From the NCBI GenBank assembly GCA_902575725.1, contig CACGSS010000011.1:1-15304 (forward strand): a stretch of DNA of 15,304 bases, in the 5' to 3' direction. The notes beneath the pieces are model-generated. The model saw only the letters and a list, made by a program, of their open reading frames with translations, ran no database searches and was not told the origin of the DNA. Made by a program: the position numbers and the translations under genes. The DNA comes from an uncultured Alphaproteobacteria bacterium (GTDB lineage: Bacteria > Pseudomonadota > Alphaproteobacteria > HIMB59). Below, piece by piece: positions 1-7,035 of the stretch. The first letter of the stretch is position 1; each line of letters begins with the position of its first letter.

Positions 1-1152
1 ATGAACTTCGAATTTGTGCCATGGCCAAATTTTGCTGAGAGAATGCTTAACGAGTTAAATAACCAAGGTAAAACTTTTGACTTGTTAATCGGTGACTCAC
101 AGTGGATTGGACAAGGAGCCGAATATGGTCACTATGTTAAGTTAAATGATTTCTTTGATGCCAACGGAATTTCAATGGATGATTTTAACCCAGCGACTGT
201 TTACGCTTATTCAACATGGCCAAAAGGATCACCTAACTATTACGCTCTTCCAGCAATGGGTGATGCTTTAGCATGGGCTTATCGAAAAGACTGGTTTGAT
301 AGACCAGAGCTTCAAGCTGAATTTAAAAGTAAGCATGGATATGATCTAGGTGTTCCAAAAACTTGGGATGAGTTATATGACATGTGTACTTTCTTCCAAG
401 GAAGAGAAATTGATGGACAAGTAAGATATGGTGCAGCTATCAATACAGAGCGTGGATCTGAAGGTATCACCATGGGCGTAACAGCAGCTATGTATGCATG
501 GGGTATGCAGTATGAAAATCCTGATAACCCATACGAGATGGACGGTTACTTCAACTCAGATGCTTCTGTAGAGGCTGTTGAATTTTATAGAAAAATGTAT
601 GAAGACTGTGCACCTCCAGGGCACTCAGATGCTTATATGGTCGCAAATCTTGATGCATATAAATCAGGACAGGTTGCATTTCAAATGAACTGGTATGCTT
701 TCTGGCCGGGTGTTTCTAAAGAAGACAGTGATGGAAGAGTTTCTGGTTTCTTTGCTAACCCATGTCAAAACGTATGTGCAGCTACTCTTGGTGGTCAAGG
801 TATCTCAGTTGTGAGTTACTCTGATAAACAAGACTTGGCTCTTGAATACATGAAGTGGTTTGCAAAGCCAGATATTCAACAAAAATGGTGGGATTTAGGA
901 GGATATTCATGTCATATGGATGTTCTTGGATCACCTGATTTCGTTGACTCAGCTGTGTACGCACAAGGCTTCCTTGACTCAATGGGCATCGTCAAAGACT
1001 TTTGGCAAGAGCCTACATTTGTTGAATTAATGCTTCCAATGCAGGAGAGAATTCATGACTACGTTGTGAATGGAAAAGGTTCTGCAAAAGACGCATTAGA
1101 CAAAATCATTGATGATTGGACTGAAGTCTTCGAAGACGACGGTAAAATTTAA
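1..1152 (+). CDS. ABC transporter solute-binding protein, glycerol/DHA-type (CUT1 family), 5'-partial
   Basis: Periplasmic substrate-binding component of the importer encoded just downstream. The window shows 383 residues ending at TAA 1150-1152. The frame is open from base 1, so the ATG at position 1 is probably an internal Met: there is no signal peptide, and GlpV-like proteins of rhizobial glycerol transporters are longer (my recollection, over 500 aa). Family-1 binding-protein features are visible: PKTWDEL at about 119-125, and a C-terminal segment with LALEYMKWFA and KWWDLGGYSC at about 279-305, which resembles GlpV-type proteins. Many aromatic residues (W, Y, F) fit a small polyol/ketose-binding cleft. 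It is first in the visible operon and separated from the permeases by a perfect palindrome, a common arrangement that lets the binding protein be made in excess. Substrate (glycerol, dihydroxyacetone or a tetrulose) is inferred from context only. Confidence 0.85.
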   Translation: MNFEFVPWPNFAERMLNELNNQGKTFDLLIGDSQWIGQGAEYGHYVKLNDFFDANGISMDDFNPATVYAYSTWPKGSPNYYALPAMGDALAWAYRKDWFDRPELQAEFKSKHGYDLGVPKTWDELYDMCTFFQGREIDGQVRYGAAINTERGSEGITMGVTAAMYAWGMQYENPDNPYEMDGYFNSDASVEAVEFYRKMYEDCAPPGHSDAYMVANLDAYKSGQVAFQMNWYAFWPGVSKEDSDGRVSGFFANPCQNVCAATLGGQGISVVSYSDKQDLALEYMKWFAKPDIQQKWWDLGGYSCHMDVLGSPDFVDSAVYAQGFLDSMGIVKDFWQEPTFVELMLPMQERIHDYVVNGKGSAKDALDKIIDDWTEVFEDDGKI

Positions 1153-1168
1153 TCACTAAATTAATATA

Positions 1169-1192
1169 AAGGGTGGGATTAATCCCACCCTT
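1169..1192 (+). promoter_or_regulatory. 24-bp perfect palindrome between binding-protein and permease genes
   Basis: The half-site AAGGGTGGGATT is followed directly by its exact reverse complement, giving a 12-bp arm with no spacer (in RNA a stem of about 10 bp with a small ATTAAT-derived loop). It is GC-rich against an AT-rich background. It lies 16 bp after the stop of the solute-binding gene and 15 bp before the permease start. No T-run follows, so it looks less like a full terminator than a 3'-end stabiliser or partial terminator that raises binding-protein mRNA over permease mRNA. A protein-binding operator is an alternative. Confidence 0.6.
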
Positions 1193-1207
1193 CAATCTAA
1201 AACATAT

Positions 1208-2110
1208 ATGAAAAGTGCTGTTAAAAAGTTCAAAGGCTTATCTGATAAAGCAATAGCCTGGATTTTCATAGCACCAACTTTAATTCTATTACTTGCTATA
1301 AATATTTATCCTCTCATCTATGCCATAAGAATGTCATTCACCAATTTTTATGCCAATAAAATAGGTAGAGAAGTAAAATTTGTGGGTTTAAAAAACTATA
1401 AAAAGATTTTAGGAAAAGAAGAGATATGGGAAAAGATGCAGATAACTGCCCACTTTGTTTGTTGGACATTAGTCTTACAAGCATTAATTGGATTGGGTCT
1501 TGCTCTTCTTTTAAATAAAAAATTTAAAGGCAATGAACTACTTACTACTTTAATAGTTTTACCAATGATGCTTTCCCCTGCGGTCGTAGGTGTATTTTGG
1601 ACTTACTTATATAACCCTCAAGTAGGTTTATTTAATTACGTAGTTAATTTTTTCTATGACTTTGGTATTTTTGATATGATTGGTTCAAGCACTTTAGCTC
1701 CTTGGTCAATTGTGATTGTCGATACATGGATGTGGACACCTTTTACCATGTTAATTTGTCTGGCAGGATTAAGATCAATCCCAAATTATTTGTACGAGGC
1801 TGCAGAGGTTGACAGAGCTAGTAAGTGGCAGCAATTTATCCATATAACATTGCCATCTGTCCTTCCTTTTCTACTTCTTGCATTATTATTTAGAGGGATC
1901 GAGAATTTCAAAATGTTTGATCTGGTCGCTGAGCTTACTTCAGGGGGTCCAGGATCGGCGACTGAACTAGCATCAATTAATTTAAAACGTGAAGCATTTG
2001 AAAAATGGAAAACAGGTTACAGCTCTGCTTTTGCTGTAATATTATTTGTCACCATATTTGGCTTTGGAAATGTGTATGTAAAAGTTATGAACAAAATTAA
2101 AGAGCGATAA
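1208..2110 (+). CDS. ABC transporter permease 1 (CUT1 family, GlpP-like)
   Basis: Inner-membrane subunit forming half of the translocation channel. The 300-aa product has about six hydrophobic segments (first at about 16-40, last near 275-293). The cytoplasmic coupling loop EAA motif is at residues 197-199, continuing EVDRASKWQQF and ITLP, which docks on the ATPase subunits. The usual Gly of the EAA...DGA motif is Arg here (VDRAS); I believe this variant occurs in other CUT1 permeases. The segment SGGPGSATELASINLKREAF near the C-terminus is typical of MalF/UgpA-type permeases. The stop TAA overlaps the next ATG by one base (TAATG at 2108-2112), implying translational coupling. Length is normal for the family. 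GlpP is the best comparison from context, but the substrate is not readable from sequence. Confidence 0.9.
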   Translation: MKSAVKKFKGLSDKAIAWIFIAPTLILLLAINIYPLIYAIRMSFTNFYANKIGREVKFVGLKNYKKILGKEEIWEKMQITAHFVCWTLVLQALIGLGLALLLNKKFKGNELLTTLIVLPMMLSPAVVGVFWTYLYNPQVGLFNYVVNFFYDFGIFDMIGSSTLAPWSIVIVDTWMWTPFTMLICLAGLRSIPNYLYEAAEVDRASKWQQFIHITLPSVLPFLLLALLFRGIENFKMFDLVAELTSGGPGSATELASINLKREAFEKWKTGYSSAFAVILFVTIFGFGNVYVKVMNKIKER

Positions 2111-3054
2111 TGGACACTTCAAGATCACCACTAGAAGCAACAGGATTTTCAAGAAAATTAGCTGCCACTATCATCATCGTTTACATGATTGTAACCCTTA
2201 TACCGATCACATGGATGGTTGCTACAAGCTTTAAAAGTGTTGATAGTGCTATCTCTTACCCACCAGAGGTTTTTTTTGAACCATCTTTAGAGGGTTATGT
2301 GAATTTATTTACAAATCGATCAAGGCAACCCAAGGATTATTTGGACTCTCTTCCACCACCAGATACGTGGTATGAGGAGTTAGTTCGTAGTAGAGAAATG
2401 GTCATAACAGGTCCATCAAAATTTTTACCGAGGTATTCTAATTCTTTGATAATTGGATTTGGTGCCACATTCTTTTCGGTATTTTTAGGCTCCTTAGCTG
2501 CCTATGCTCTCTCAAGATTTAAAGTCCCACTGAAAGATGATTTATTATTTTTTATTTTATCTACGAGAATGTTCCCACCAATAGCAGTGGCAGTACCTAT
2601 ATTTATTATGTACAGAAAACTTGGTCTTGGTGATACTCACGTTGGCATGATTATTCTGTACACTGTTGTAAATTTAAGTTTGTCAGTTTGGCTGTTAAAA
2701 GGCTTTATGGATGAGATACCGAGAGAGTATGAGGAGGCTGCGATGATAGATGGTTACTCTAGAATGCAAGCATTTTTTAAAGTAGTCCTTCCGCAAGCAA
2801 CTACAGGTATTGCAGCAACAGCAATTTTCTGCATGATATTCTCTTGGAATGAATATGCATTTGCTGTTTTACTAACACAATTTAATGCGCAAACTGCACC
2901 ACCATTTATCCCAACAATTATAGGAGAGGGTGGTCTTGATTGGCCTGCTATTGGAGCAGGGACAACATTATTTTTAATCCCAGTGATGATATTTACAGTT
3001 GTATTGAGAAAGCATCTTCTAAGGGGAATAACATTTGGAGCGGTAAGAAAATAA
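2110..3054 (+). CDS. ABC transporter permease 2 (CUT1 family, GlpQ-like)
   Basis: Second channel-forming permease (314 aa) of the same importer. The first membrane span is at about 15-37. A long hydrophilic insert at about 50-110, rich in Pro, Arg and Tyr (SLPPPDTWYEELV), precedes the remaining spans; this long periplasmic loop is what I would expect in GlpQ-type permeases and is not found in the shortest MalG-type proteins. The EAA loop is canonical: EAA at 209-211, then MIDGYSRMQAFFKVVLP with the conserved Gly. It starts at the A of the upstream gene's TAA and ends with another TAATG overlap (3052-3056) into the small membrane-protein gene, so the three are translationally coupled. It pairs with permease 1 to make a heterodimeric channel. 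Confidence 0.9.
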   Translation: MDTSRSPLEATGFSRKLAATIIIVYMIVTLIPITWMVATSFKSVDSAISYPPEVFFEPSLEGYVNLFTNRSRQPKDYLDSLPPPDTWYEELVRSREMVITGPSKFLPRYSNSLIIGFGATFFSVFLGSLAAYALSRFKVPLKDDLLFFILSTRMFPPIAVAVPIFIMYRKLGLGDTHVGMIILYTVVNLSLSVWLLKGFMDEIPREYEEAAMIDGYSRMQAFFKVVLPQATTGIAATAIFCMIFSWNEYAFAVLLTQFNAQTAPPFIPTIIGEGGLDWPAIGAGTTLFLIPVMIFTVVLRKHLLRGITFGAVRK

Positions 3055-3245
3055 TGGCTGAGAAAAAAAGTTTATTGAGAAGAATTTTTAGAAGATCTAT
3101 TTGGGAAAATGCATCAACTGTTTTAATTTTATTGGGTGTATTTATGCTGATGCAGCCTTTTGCTATGTGGATGTATACATATTCTTTTATCGTTATTTTG
3201 GTGGGAACTATCGGATTTGTGATCACAAGTCATTTCCCAGATTAG
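3054..3245 (+). CDS. Small two-TM membrane protein of the ABC transporter operon
   Basis: A 63-aa protein starting at ATG 3054, which overlaps the stop of permease 2 by one base. A longer in-frame reading from 2940 would lie inside the permease gene and is not credible. A basic N-terminus (KKSLLRRIFRR) is followed by two hydrophobic segments at about 21-36 and 44-58, with both ends likely cytoplasmic by the positive-inside rule. Small membrane proteins of unknown role (for example DUF2160) sit in the same operon position in rhizobial glycerol transporter loci. I cannot show this one is DUF2160, and its sequence looks different from what I recall of that family. It may be an accessory subunit of the permease complex. 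The ATPase gene begins 2 bp after its stop codon. Confidence 0.75.
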   Translation: MAEKKSLLRRIFRRSIWENASTVLILLGVFMLMQPFAMWMYTYSFIVILVGTIGFVITSHFPD

Positions 3246-3247
3246 CA

Positions 3248-4330
3248 ATGGCAGAAATAGAAATTAAAAATTTACATAAATCTTTTGGAGAATTCGTAGC
3301 AGTGAAAAACTCCAATCTTATTATTGAAAATAAAGAATTCTTCGTTTTACTCGGTCCTTCAGGTTGTGGAAAAACTACCACTTTAAGAATGATTGCTGGT
3401 TTAGAGCTACCAACTTCTGGAAATATATACTTGGATAAGGAAGATGTGGGCTATCTAAGGGCCTCTCAGCGAGATATAGCATTTGTTTTTCAGCTTTTTG
3501 CACTCTATCCACACATGAATGTAAGAAATAATCTGGCTTTCCCACTGAAAATGCAAAAGCTCTCACGAAGCGAAGTAGATGCTAAAGTTCTGGAAGCCGC
3601 AAAGCTTCTCAGAATTGATCACTTATTAAAATCAAAAGTATCCTCTTTAGCAGGAGGTGATCGCCAACGTGTTGCACTCGGAAGGGCACTAGTCAGAAGA
3701 CCTAAAGCATTTTTAATGGATGAACCTTTGGGCACACTTGATGCAGAATTTAGAGAATTGATGTGTTTGGAATTAAGAAAACTTCACGATGATATTGATG
3801 CAACTACAGTTTATGTAACACACGATCAACAAGAGGCAATGTCGATGGCTGATCGAATAGCAGTAATGAATGAGGGAGTGGTATTGCAGGCAGACTCACC
3901 AAAAGTTATTTATAATAAACCTAAAACAAAGTTTGTTGCCAATTTTATTGGATCACCTGGGATGAACTTCATACCAATAAAAGAAAAAATTTCGCCAAGT
4001 CAATCAAGTATTAAATTATTAGACTCATCATTAAATATCCCTGAACAAAAAGAAGGAACAGACTCCAATGAAAATTTTTTAGGTGTAAGGCCAGAGAATT
4101 TAAAACTAGTTTCTGAAAATGGTGTAAAAGGCAATGTCTTTGGTGTTGAGTATTTAGGTTCAAGAAAAATTCTTACAATTGAAACTCAACTTGGAAATAT
4201 AAAGATTAGAGTTGATAGTGACACACAAGTTAATATTAATGAGCAAATTCAATTTGATACTCTTAATAATAATCAAATAATTTTTGATGGTTCAAATGAT
4301 AAGGCACTTCAAAGTGAGTTTATGAGTTAA
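3248..4330 (+). CDS. ABC transporter ATP-binding protein 1 (UgpC/GlpS-like), degenerate signature
   Basis: First of two nucleotide-binding subunits, 360 aa from ATG 3248. The in-frame ATG at 3101 would overlap the preceding gene in another frame and add 49 residues with no ABC homology. Motifs in order: Walker A GPSGCGKTT at 36-44, Q-loop Gln82, signature SLAGGDRQR at 133-141, Walker B FLMDEP at 155-160, H-loop His192 in YVTHDQ, and a C-terminal MOP/TOBE-like regulatory domain from about 240, including GVRPENLKL. The signature is LAGGD instead of LSGGQ, so the ATP site it completes may be impaired, while its own Walker A and B look intact. With the second ATPase it would form a heterodimer, as GlpS/GlpT do. 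The stop overlaps the next gene's ATG by one base. Confidence 0.9.
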   Translation: MAEIEIKNLHKSFGEFVAVKNSNLIIENKEFFVLLGPSGCGKTTTLRMIAGLELPTSGNIYLDKEDVGYLRASQRDIAFVFQLFALYPHMNVRNNLAFPLKMQKLSRSEVDAKVLEAAKLLRIDHLLKSKVSSLAGGDRQRVALGRALVRRPKAFLMDEPLGTLDAEFRELMCLELRKLHDDIDATTVYVTHDQQEAMSMADRIAVMNEGVVLQADSPKVIYNKPKTKFVANFIGSPGMNFIPIKEKISPSQSSIKLLDSSLNIPEQKEGTDSNENFLGVRPENLKLVSENGVKGNVFGVEYLGSRKILTIETQLGNIKIRVDSDTQVNINEQIQFDTLNNNQIIFDGSNDKALQSEFMS

Positions 4331-5340
4331 TGTCTAAAGTAGAACTACAAAATATTACAAAAATATATGATAAAACTATTAAGGCTTTAGATGATATTAG
4401 CTTTACAGTAAATGATGGAGAGTTTTTTGTTTTATTGGGCCCAACTGGTGCAGGTAAAACAACAACATTAAGATCAATTGCAGGTTTAGAAAAAATTGAT
4501 AAAGGAAAGATCCTTTTTGATGATGAAGATTTCTCTGAGGCTCAGCCTGCAGCAAGAGACACAGCGTTTGTATTTCAACAATACTCTTTATACCCTCATT
4601 ATAAGGTTTACGACAATTTAGCTTTTCCTCTTCGTTCTCCTCTTAGAAAAATCCCAGAAGATAAGATTAAAGAAAAAGTCTCAAAAATAGCGGAAATGTT
4701 GAAGATTTCAGCTAAATTAGACAACAAAGCTACTGAATTATCAGGGGGAGAAATGCAAAGAGTTGCGATAGGTCGTGCTTTAGTTAGAGACCCAAGTATA
4801 TATTTAATGGATGAGCCTCTTTCATCCCTTGATGCAAAATTAAGGGAAAGTTTGAGAGTCGAACTGAAAAAAATCCAATTAAATTTAGGCTCCACAATTC
4901 TCTACGTGACACATGATCAAGCTGAAGCTACAACTATGGCAGATCGCATCGGAGTATTAGAAAATGGTAAGATCGCCCAGATTGATAAACCAGAAGATAT
5001 ATATAATAATCCAAAATCTATTTATGTTGCAAATAGATTAGGTTCACCAAAAATAAATATTCTCAACAGAGCTTCTTTAAATACTTCATCACCAGATAAA
5101 GCAAGTCAACTTGGTCTAAGACCTGAGCACATTAAGATAGGAGAAGGTGAACTTTCAGGCTCAATTAAAACTGTTGAGTCTCTCGGTGCAGAAACGGTTG
5201 TAGAGTTAGACTTTAATGGAGCAGAAATTTTATCCTTATATCAAGGAGCATTCCAAGGACAAAAAGGGGACAAAGTAAATTTTGCAATAGATCAAAATAA
5301 AATTTTATTTTTTGACGAAAAAGGAATGAGCGTGCAATGA
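4330..5340 (+). CDS. ABC transporter ATP-binding protein 2 (UgpC/GlpT-like)
   Basis: Second ATPase subunit, 336 aa, starting at the ATG that overlaps the upstream stop (TAATG at 4328-4332). All ABC motifs are canonical: Walker A GPTGAGKTT at 37-45, Q-loop Gln83, signature ELSGGEMQR at 136-144, Walker B YLMDEP at 158-163, D-loop SSLDA, and His195 in YVTHDQAEA. A C-terminal TOBE-like domain follows, with the LGLRPEHIKIG motif shared by MalK/UgpC regulators. Having two different ATPase genes in one operon is characteristic of the GlpSTPQV-type importers and unlike the usual homodimeric MalK/UgpC. It overlaps the downstream dhaL by 4 bp (ATGA at 5337-5340), so kinase synthesis is coupled to transporter synthesis. 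Confidence 0.9.
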   Translation: MSKVELQNITKIYDKTIKALDDISFTVNDGEFFVLLGPTGAGKTTTLRSIAGLEKIDKGKILFDDEDFSEAQPAARDTAFVFQQYSLYPHYKVYDNLAFPLRSPLRKIPEDKIKEKVSKIAEMLKISAKLDNKATELSGGEMQRVAIGRALVRDPSIYLMDEPLSSLDAKLRESLRVELKKIQLNLGSTILYVTHDQAEATTMADRIGVLENGKIAQIDKPEDIYNNPKSIYVANRLGSPKINILNRASLNTSSPDKASQLGLRPEHIKIGEGELSGSIKTVESLGAETVVELDFNGAEILSLYQGAFQGQKGDKVNFAIDQNKILFFDEKGMSVQ

Positions 5341-5966
5341 GTGTTAATTTTTTAATCCATAGAGCAAAAGAAATTCAAGCTGTAATTGATGCAAATGCAA
5401 GTGAAATAGAAAAATTGGACCAAGAAATAGGAGATGGAGATCATATTTTTAATGTCCAAAGAGGAATCAAGCTTGTTATAGAATTAGAAGCTGTAATTAA
5501 AGATTTGCCAATGTCTAAAGCTCTAAATCAAATAGCAATGAAAGTTCTTTCTGGTATTGGTGGCTCATCTGGAGCCCTGTTTGGCACATTATTTATGACC
5601 ATGGCCAAAGGAAACGATATAGATAATGGTGTTGATTATAAAAAGGCAATCGAAATTTTTGCAGATGGCGTGGAAGCTGTAAAACAAAGAGGTAAAGCAG
5701 ATGTAGGTGAAAAAACAATGATGGATGTTCTCATACCTGTATCTAACTGCCTTAAAAAAGGTGTCGAGGATAACAAAGATGTTAAAGAGATACTTCAAGA
5801 AGCTATAGAAGTGGCGGAAAAAGCGATGTTTTCAACAAAAGATCTTTTAGCTACAAAAGGGAGAGCTTCTTTTTTAGGAGAGCGAGCGAAAGGTCATATC
5901 GATCCTGGAGCCAGGTCTTCACAATTAATGATAAAAACTGTCTGTGAGTCAGTGTTAAATAGTTAG
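5337..5966 (+). CDS. dhaL: Dihydroxyacetone kinase subunit DhaL
   Basis: Nucleotide-binding subunit of dihydroxyacetone kinase, which phosphorylates the ketose held by DhaK. The 209-aa length matches stand-alone DhaL. The Mg/nucleotide motif LDQEIGDGDH places Asp28, Asp33 and Asp35 where DhaL coordinates its magnesium ions. Further conserved segments are GIGGSSGALFG at 73-83, GKADVGEKTMMD at 119-130, GRASFLGER at 175-183 and GHIDPGARSS at 186-195. In PTS-type systems DhaL carries a tightly bound ADP that is recharged by DhaM; in ATP-type systems the equivalent domain uses ATP. No DhaM is present in this window, so the phosphate donor is open. The 4-bp overlap with the ABC ATPase gene ties it to the importer. 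DhaL/DhaK paralogues also act on tetruloses, so erythrulose is an alternative substrate. Confidence 0.9.
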   Translation: MSVNFLIHRAKEIQAVIDANASEIEKLDQEIGDGDHIFNVQRGIKLVIELEAVIKDLPMSKALNQIAMKVLSGIGGSSGALFGTLFMTMAKGNDIDNGVDYKKAIEIFADGVEAVKQRGKADVGEKTMMDVLIPVSNCLKKGVEDNKDVKEILQEAIEVAEKAMFSTKDLLATKGRASFLGERAKGHIDPGARSSQLMIKTVCESVLNS

Positions 5967-5970
5967 GAGG
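5965..5970 (+). promoter_or_regulatory. Strong Shine-Dalgarno AGGAGG of dhaK
   Basis: A perfect AGGAGG begins inside the dhaL stop codon (TAG 5964-5966) and sits 5 bases before the dhaK ATG at 5976. It fixes the dhaK start. It is the strongest ribosome-binding site in the operon, whose other genes rely on overlapping start and stop codons. Confidence 0.8.
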
Positions 5971-5975
5971 ATACT

Positions 5976-6968
5976 ATGAAAAAATTTATGAATTCAGCGG
6001 ATGATTTTCTAAAGGAGAGTTTGCAAGGTTTTGGTGCTGCGCATCAAGATATTGTTAACTGCCACTACGACCCCAACTTCATCACTAGAGCTACTCCCAC
6101 AAAAGAGGGAAAAGTAGCTCTGATCAGTGGAGGGGGGAGTGGACACGAACCCATGCATGGTGGCTTAGTCGGCTACGGCATGCTGGATGCAGCCTGCCCT
6201 GGATTTGTTTTTTCATCACCTACACCAGATCAAATGTTAGCTGCTGCTGAAAAAGTAGACAGCGGAGCTGGAGTTTTATTTATCGTTAAAAACTATTCTG
6301 GAGATGTAATGAATTTCCAAATGGCAGCTGAGATGATGCAAGGTCCAAATGAGTCTGTATTGACAAATGATGATGTTGCTGTGGAGGACTCTTCATTTAC
6401 AACTGGTAGAAGAGGTGTTGCTGCCACTGTTGTTGTTGAAAAAATAGTTGGTTCTTTAGCTGAGCATGGAGGTAGCTTACAAGAATGTAAAGCCTTAGGA
6501 GATAAGGTAAATAAAAATTCAGGTTCTATGGGAGTTGCATTTTCAAGCTGCACTGTCCCGGCTGCAGGAAAACCAAATTTTGATATAGGCGATGATGAAA
6601 TGGAATTTGGTGTTGGAATTCATGGTGAACCTGGAAGAAGAAGAGATAAAATGAAATCTGCACAAGAGATTACAAACGAGTTATTAGAAGCAATTAACGA
6701 GGACTTAAAGCCTGAGGCAAATGAAGAAATTCTTTTATTCGTCAATGGAATGGGGGGTACCCCTTTAACAGAGCTATACCTAATTTATGATAATGCTAAA
6801 AACATTTTAGACAAAAAAAATATAAAGATTTCAAGGTCTTTGGTTGGAAATTTTTGTACTTCTCTTGAAATGCAAGGAGCTTCAATTACCCTTACTAAAC
6901 TAGATGAAGAACTTGTAAAGCATTGGGATTCAAATGTTCACACCGCTGCGATGCGTTGGGGAATGTAA
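5976..6968 (+). CDS. dhaK: Dihydroxyacetone kinase substrate-binding subunit DhaK
   Basis: Binds dihydroxyacetone covalently as a hemiaminal and presents it for phosphorylation to DHA phosphate, which enters glycolysis. The 330-aa length fits stand-alone DhaK. Visible motifs: GGGSGHEPMHGG at 52-63 with His57, NYSGD at 106-110 with Asp110, and GIHGEPG at 214-220 with His216. These correspond to His56, Asp109 and substrate-binding His218 of E. coli DhaK. NGMGGTP follows near 256-262. All key residues are present, so it should be active. It lies 9 bp after dhaL with its own strong ribosome-binding site. The gene order (L before K, no M) differs from the E. coli dhaKLM operon. A related sugar such as erythrulose remains possible, because the fold is shared by tetrulose kinases. 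Confidence 0.92.
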   Translation: MKKFMNSADDFLKESLQGFGAAHQDIVNCHYDPNFITRATPTKEGKVALISGGGSGHEPMHGGLVGYGMLDAACPGFVFSSPTPDQMLAAAEKVDSGAGVLFIVKNYSGDVMNFQMAAEMMQGPNESVLTNDDVAVEDSSFTTGRRGVAATVVVEKIVGSLAEHGGSLQECKALGDKVNKNSGSMGVAFSSCTVPAAGKPNFDIGDDEMEFGVGIHGEPGRRRDKMKSAQEITNELLEAINEDLKPEANEEILLFVNGMGGTPLTELYLIYDNAKNILDKKNIKISRSLVGNFCTSLEMQGASITLTKLDEELVKHWDSNVHTAAMRWGM

Positions 6969-7035
6969 TAAAAGTTCATAAAATTTAAATAATTAATTCA
7001 AACAATTTTCATAATTGGAACTGAAAATTCTAATT

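Noticed and set aside
2940..3053. In-frame upstream extension of the 63-aa membrane protein
   Set aside because: It lies inside the permease 2 gene in another frame and lacks a ribosome site; the ATG at 3054 forms the TAATG overlap used throughout the operon.
3101..3247. In-frame upstream extension of ATPase 1
   Set aside because: It would overlap the small membrane-protein gene in another frame and has no ABC homology; MAEIEIKNLHKSFG at 3248 is a normal ABC ATPase start.
7015..7035. TTG start for the 5'-nucleotidase
   Set aside because: No ribosome site precedes it, and it spoils the signal peptide that starts cleanly at ATG 7036.
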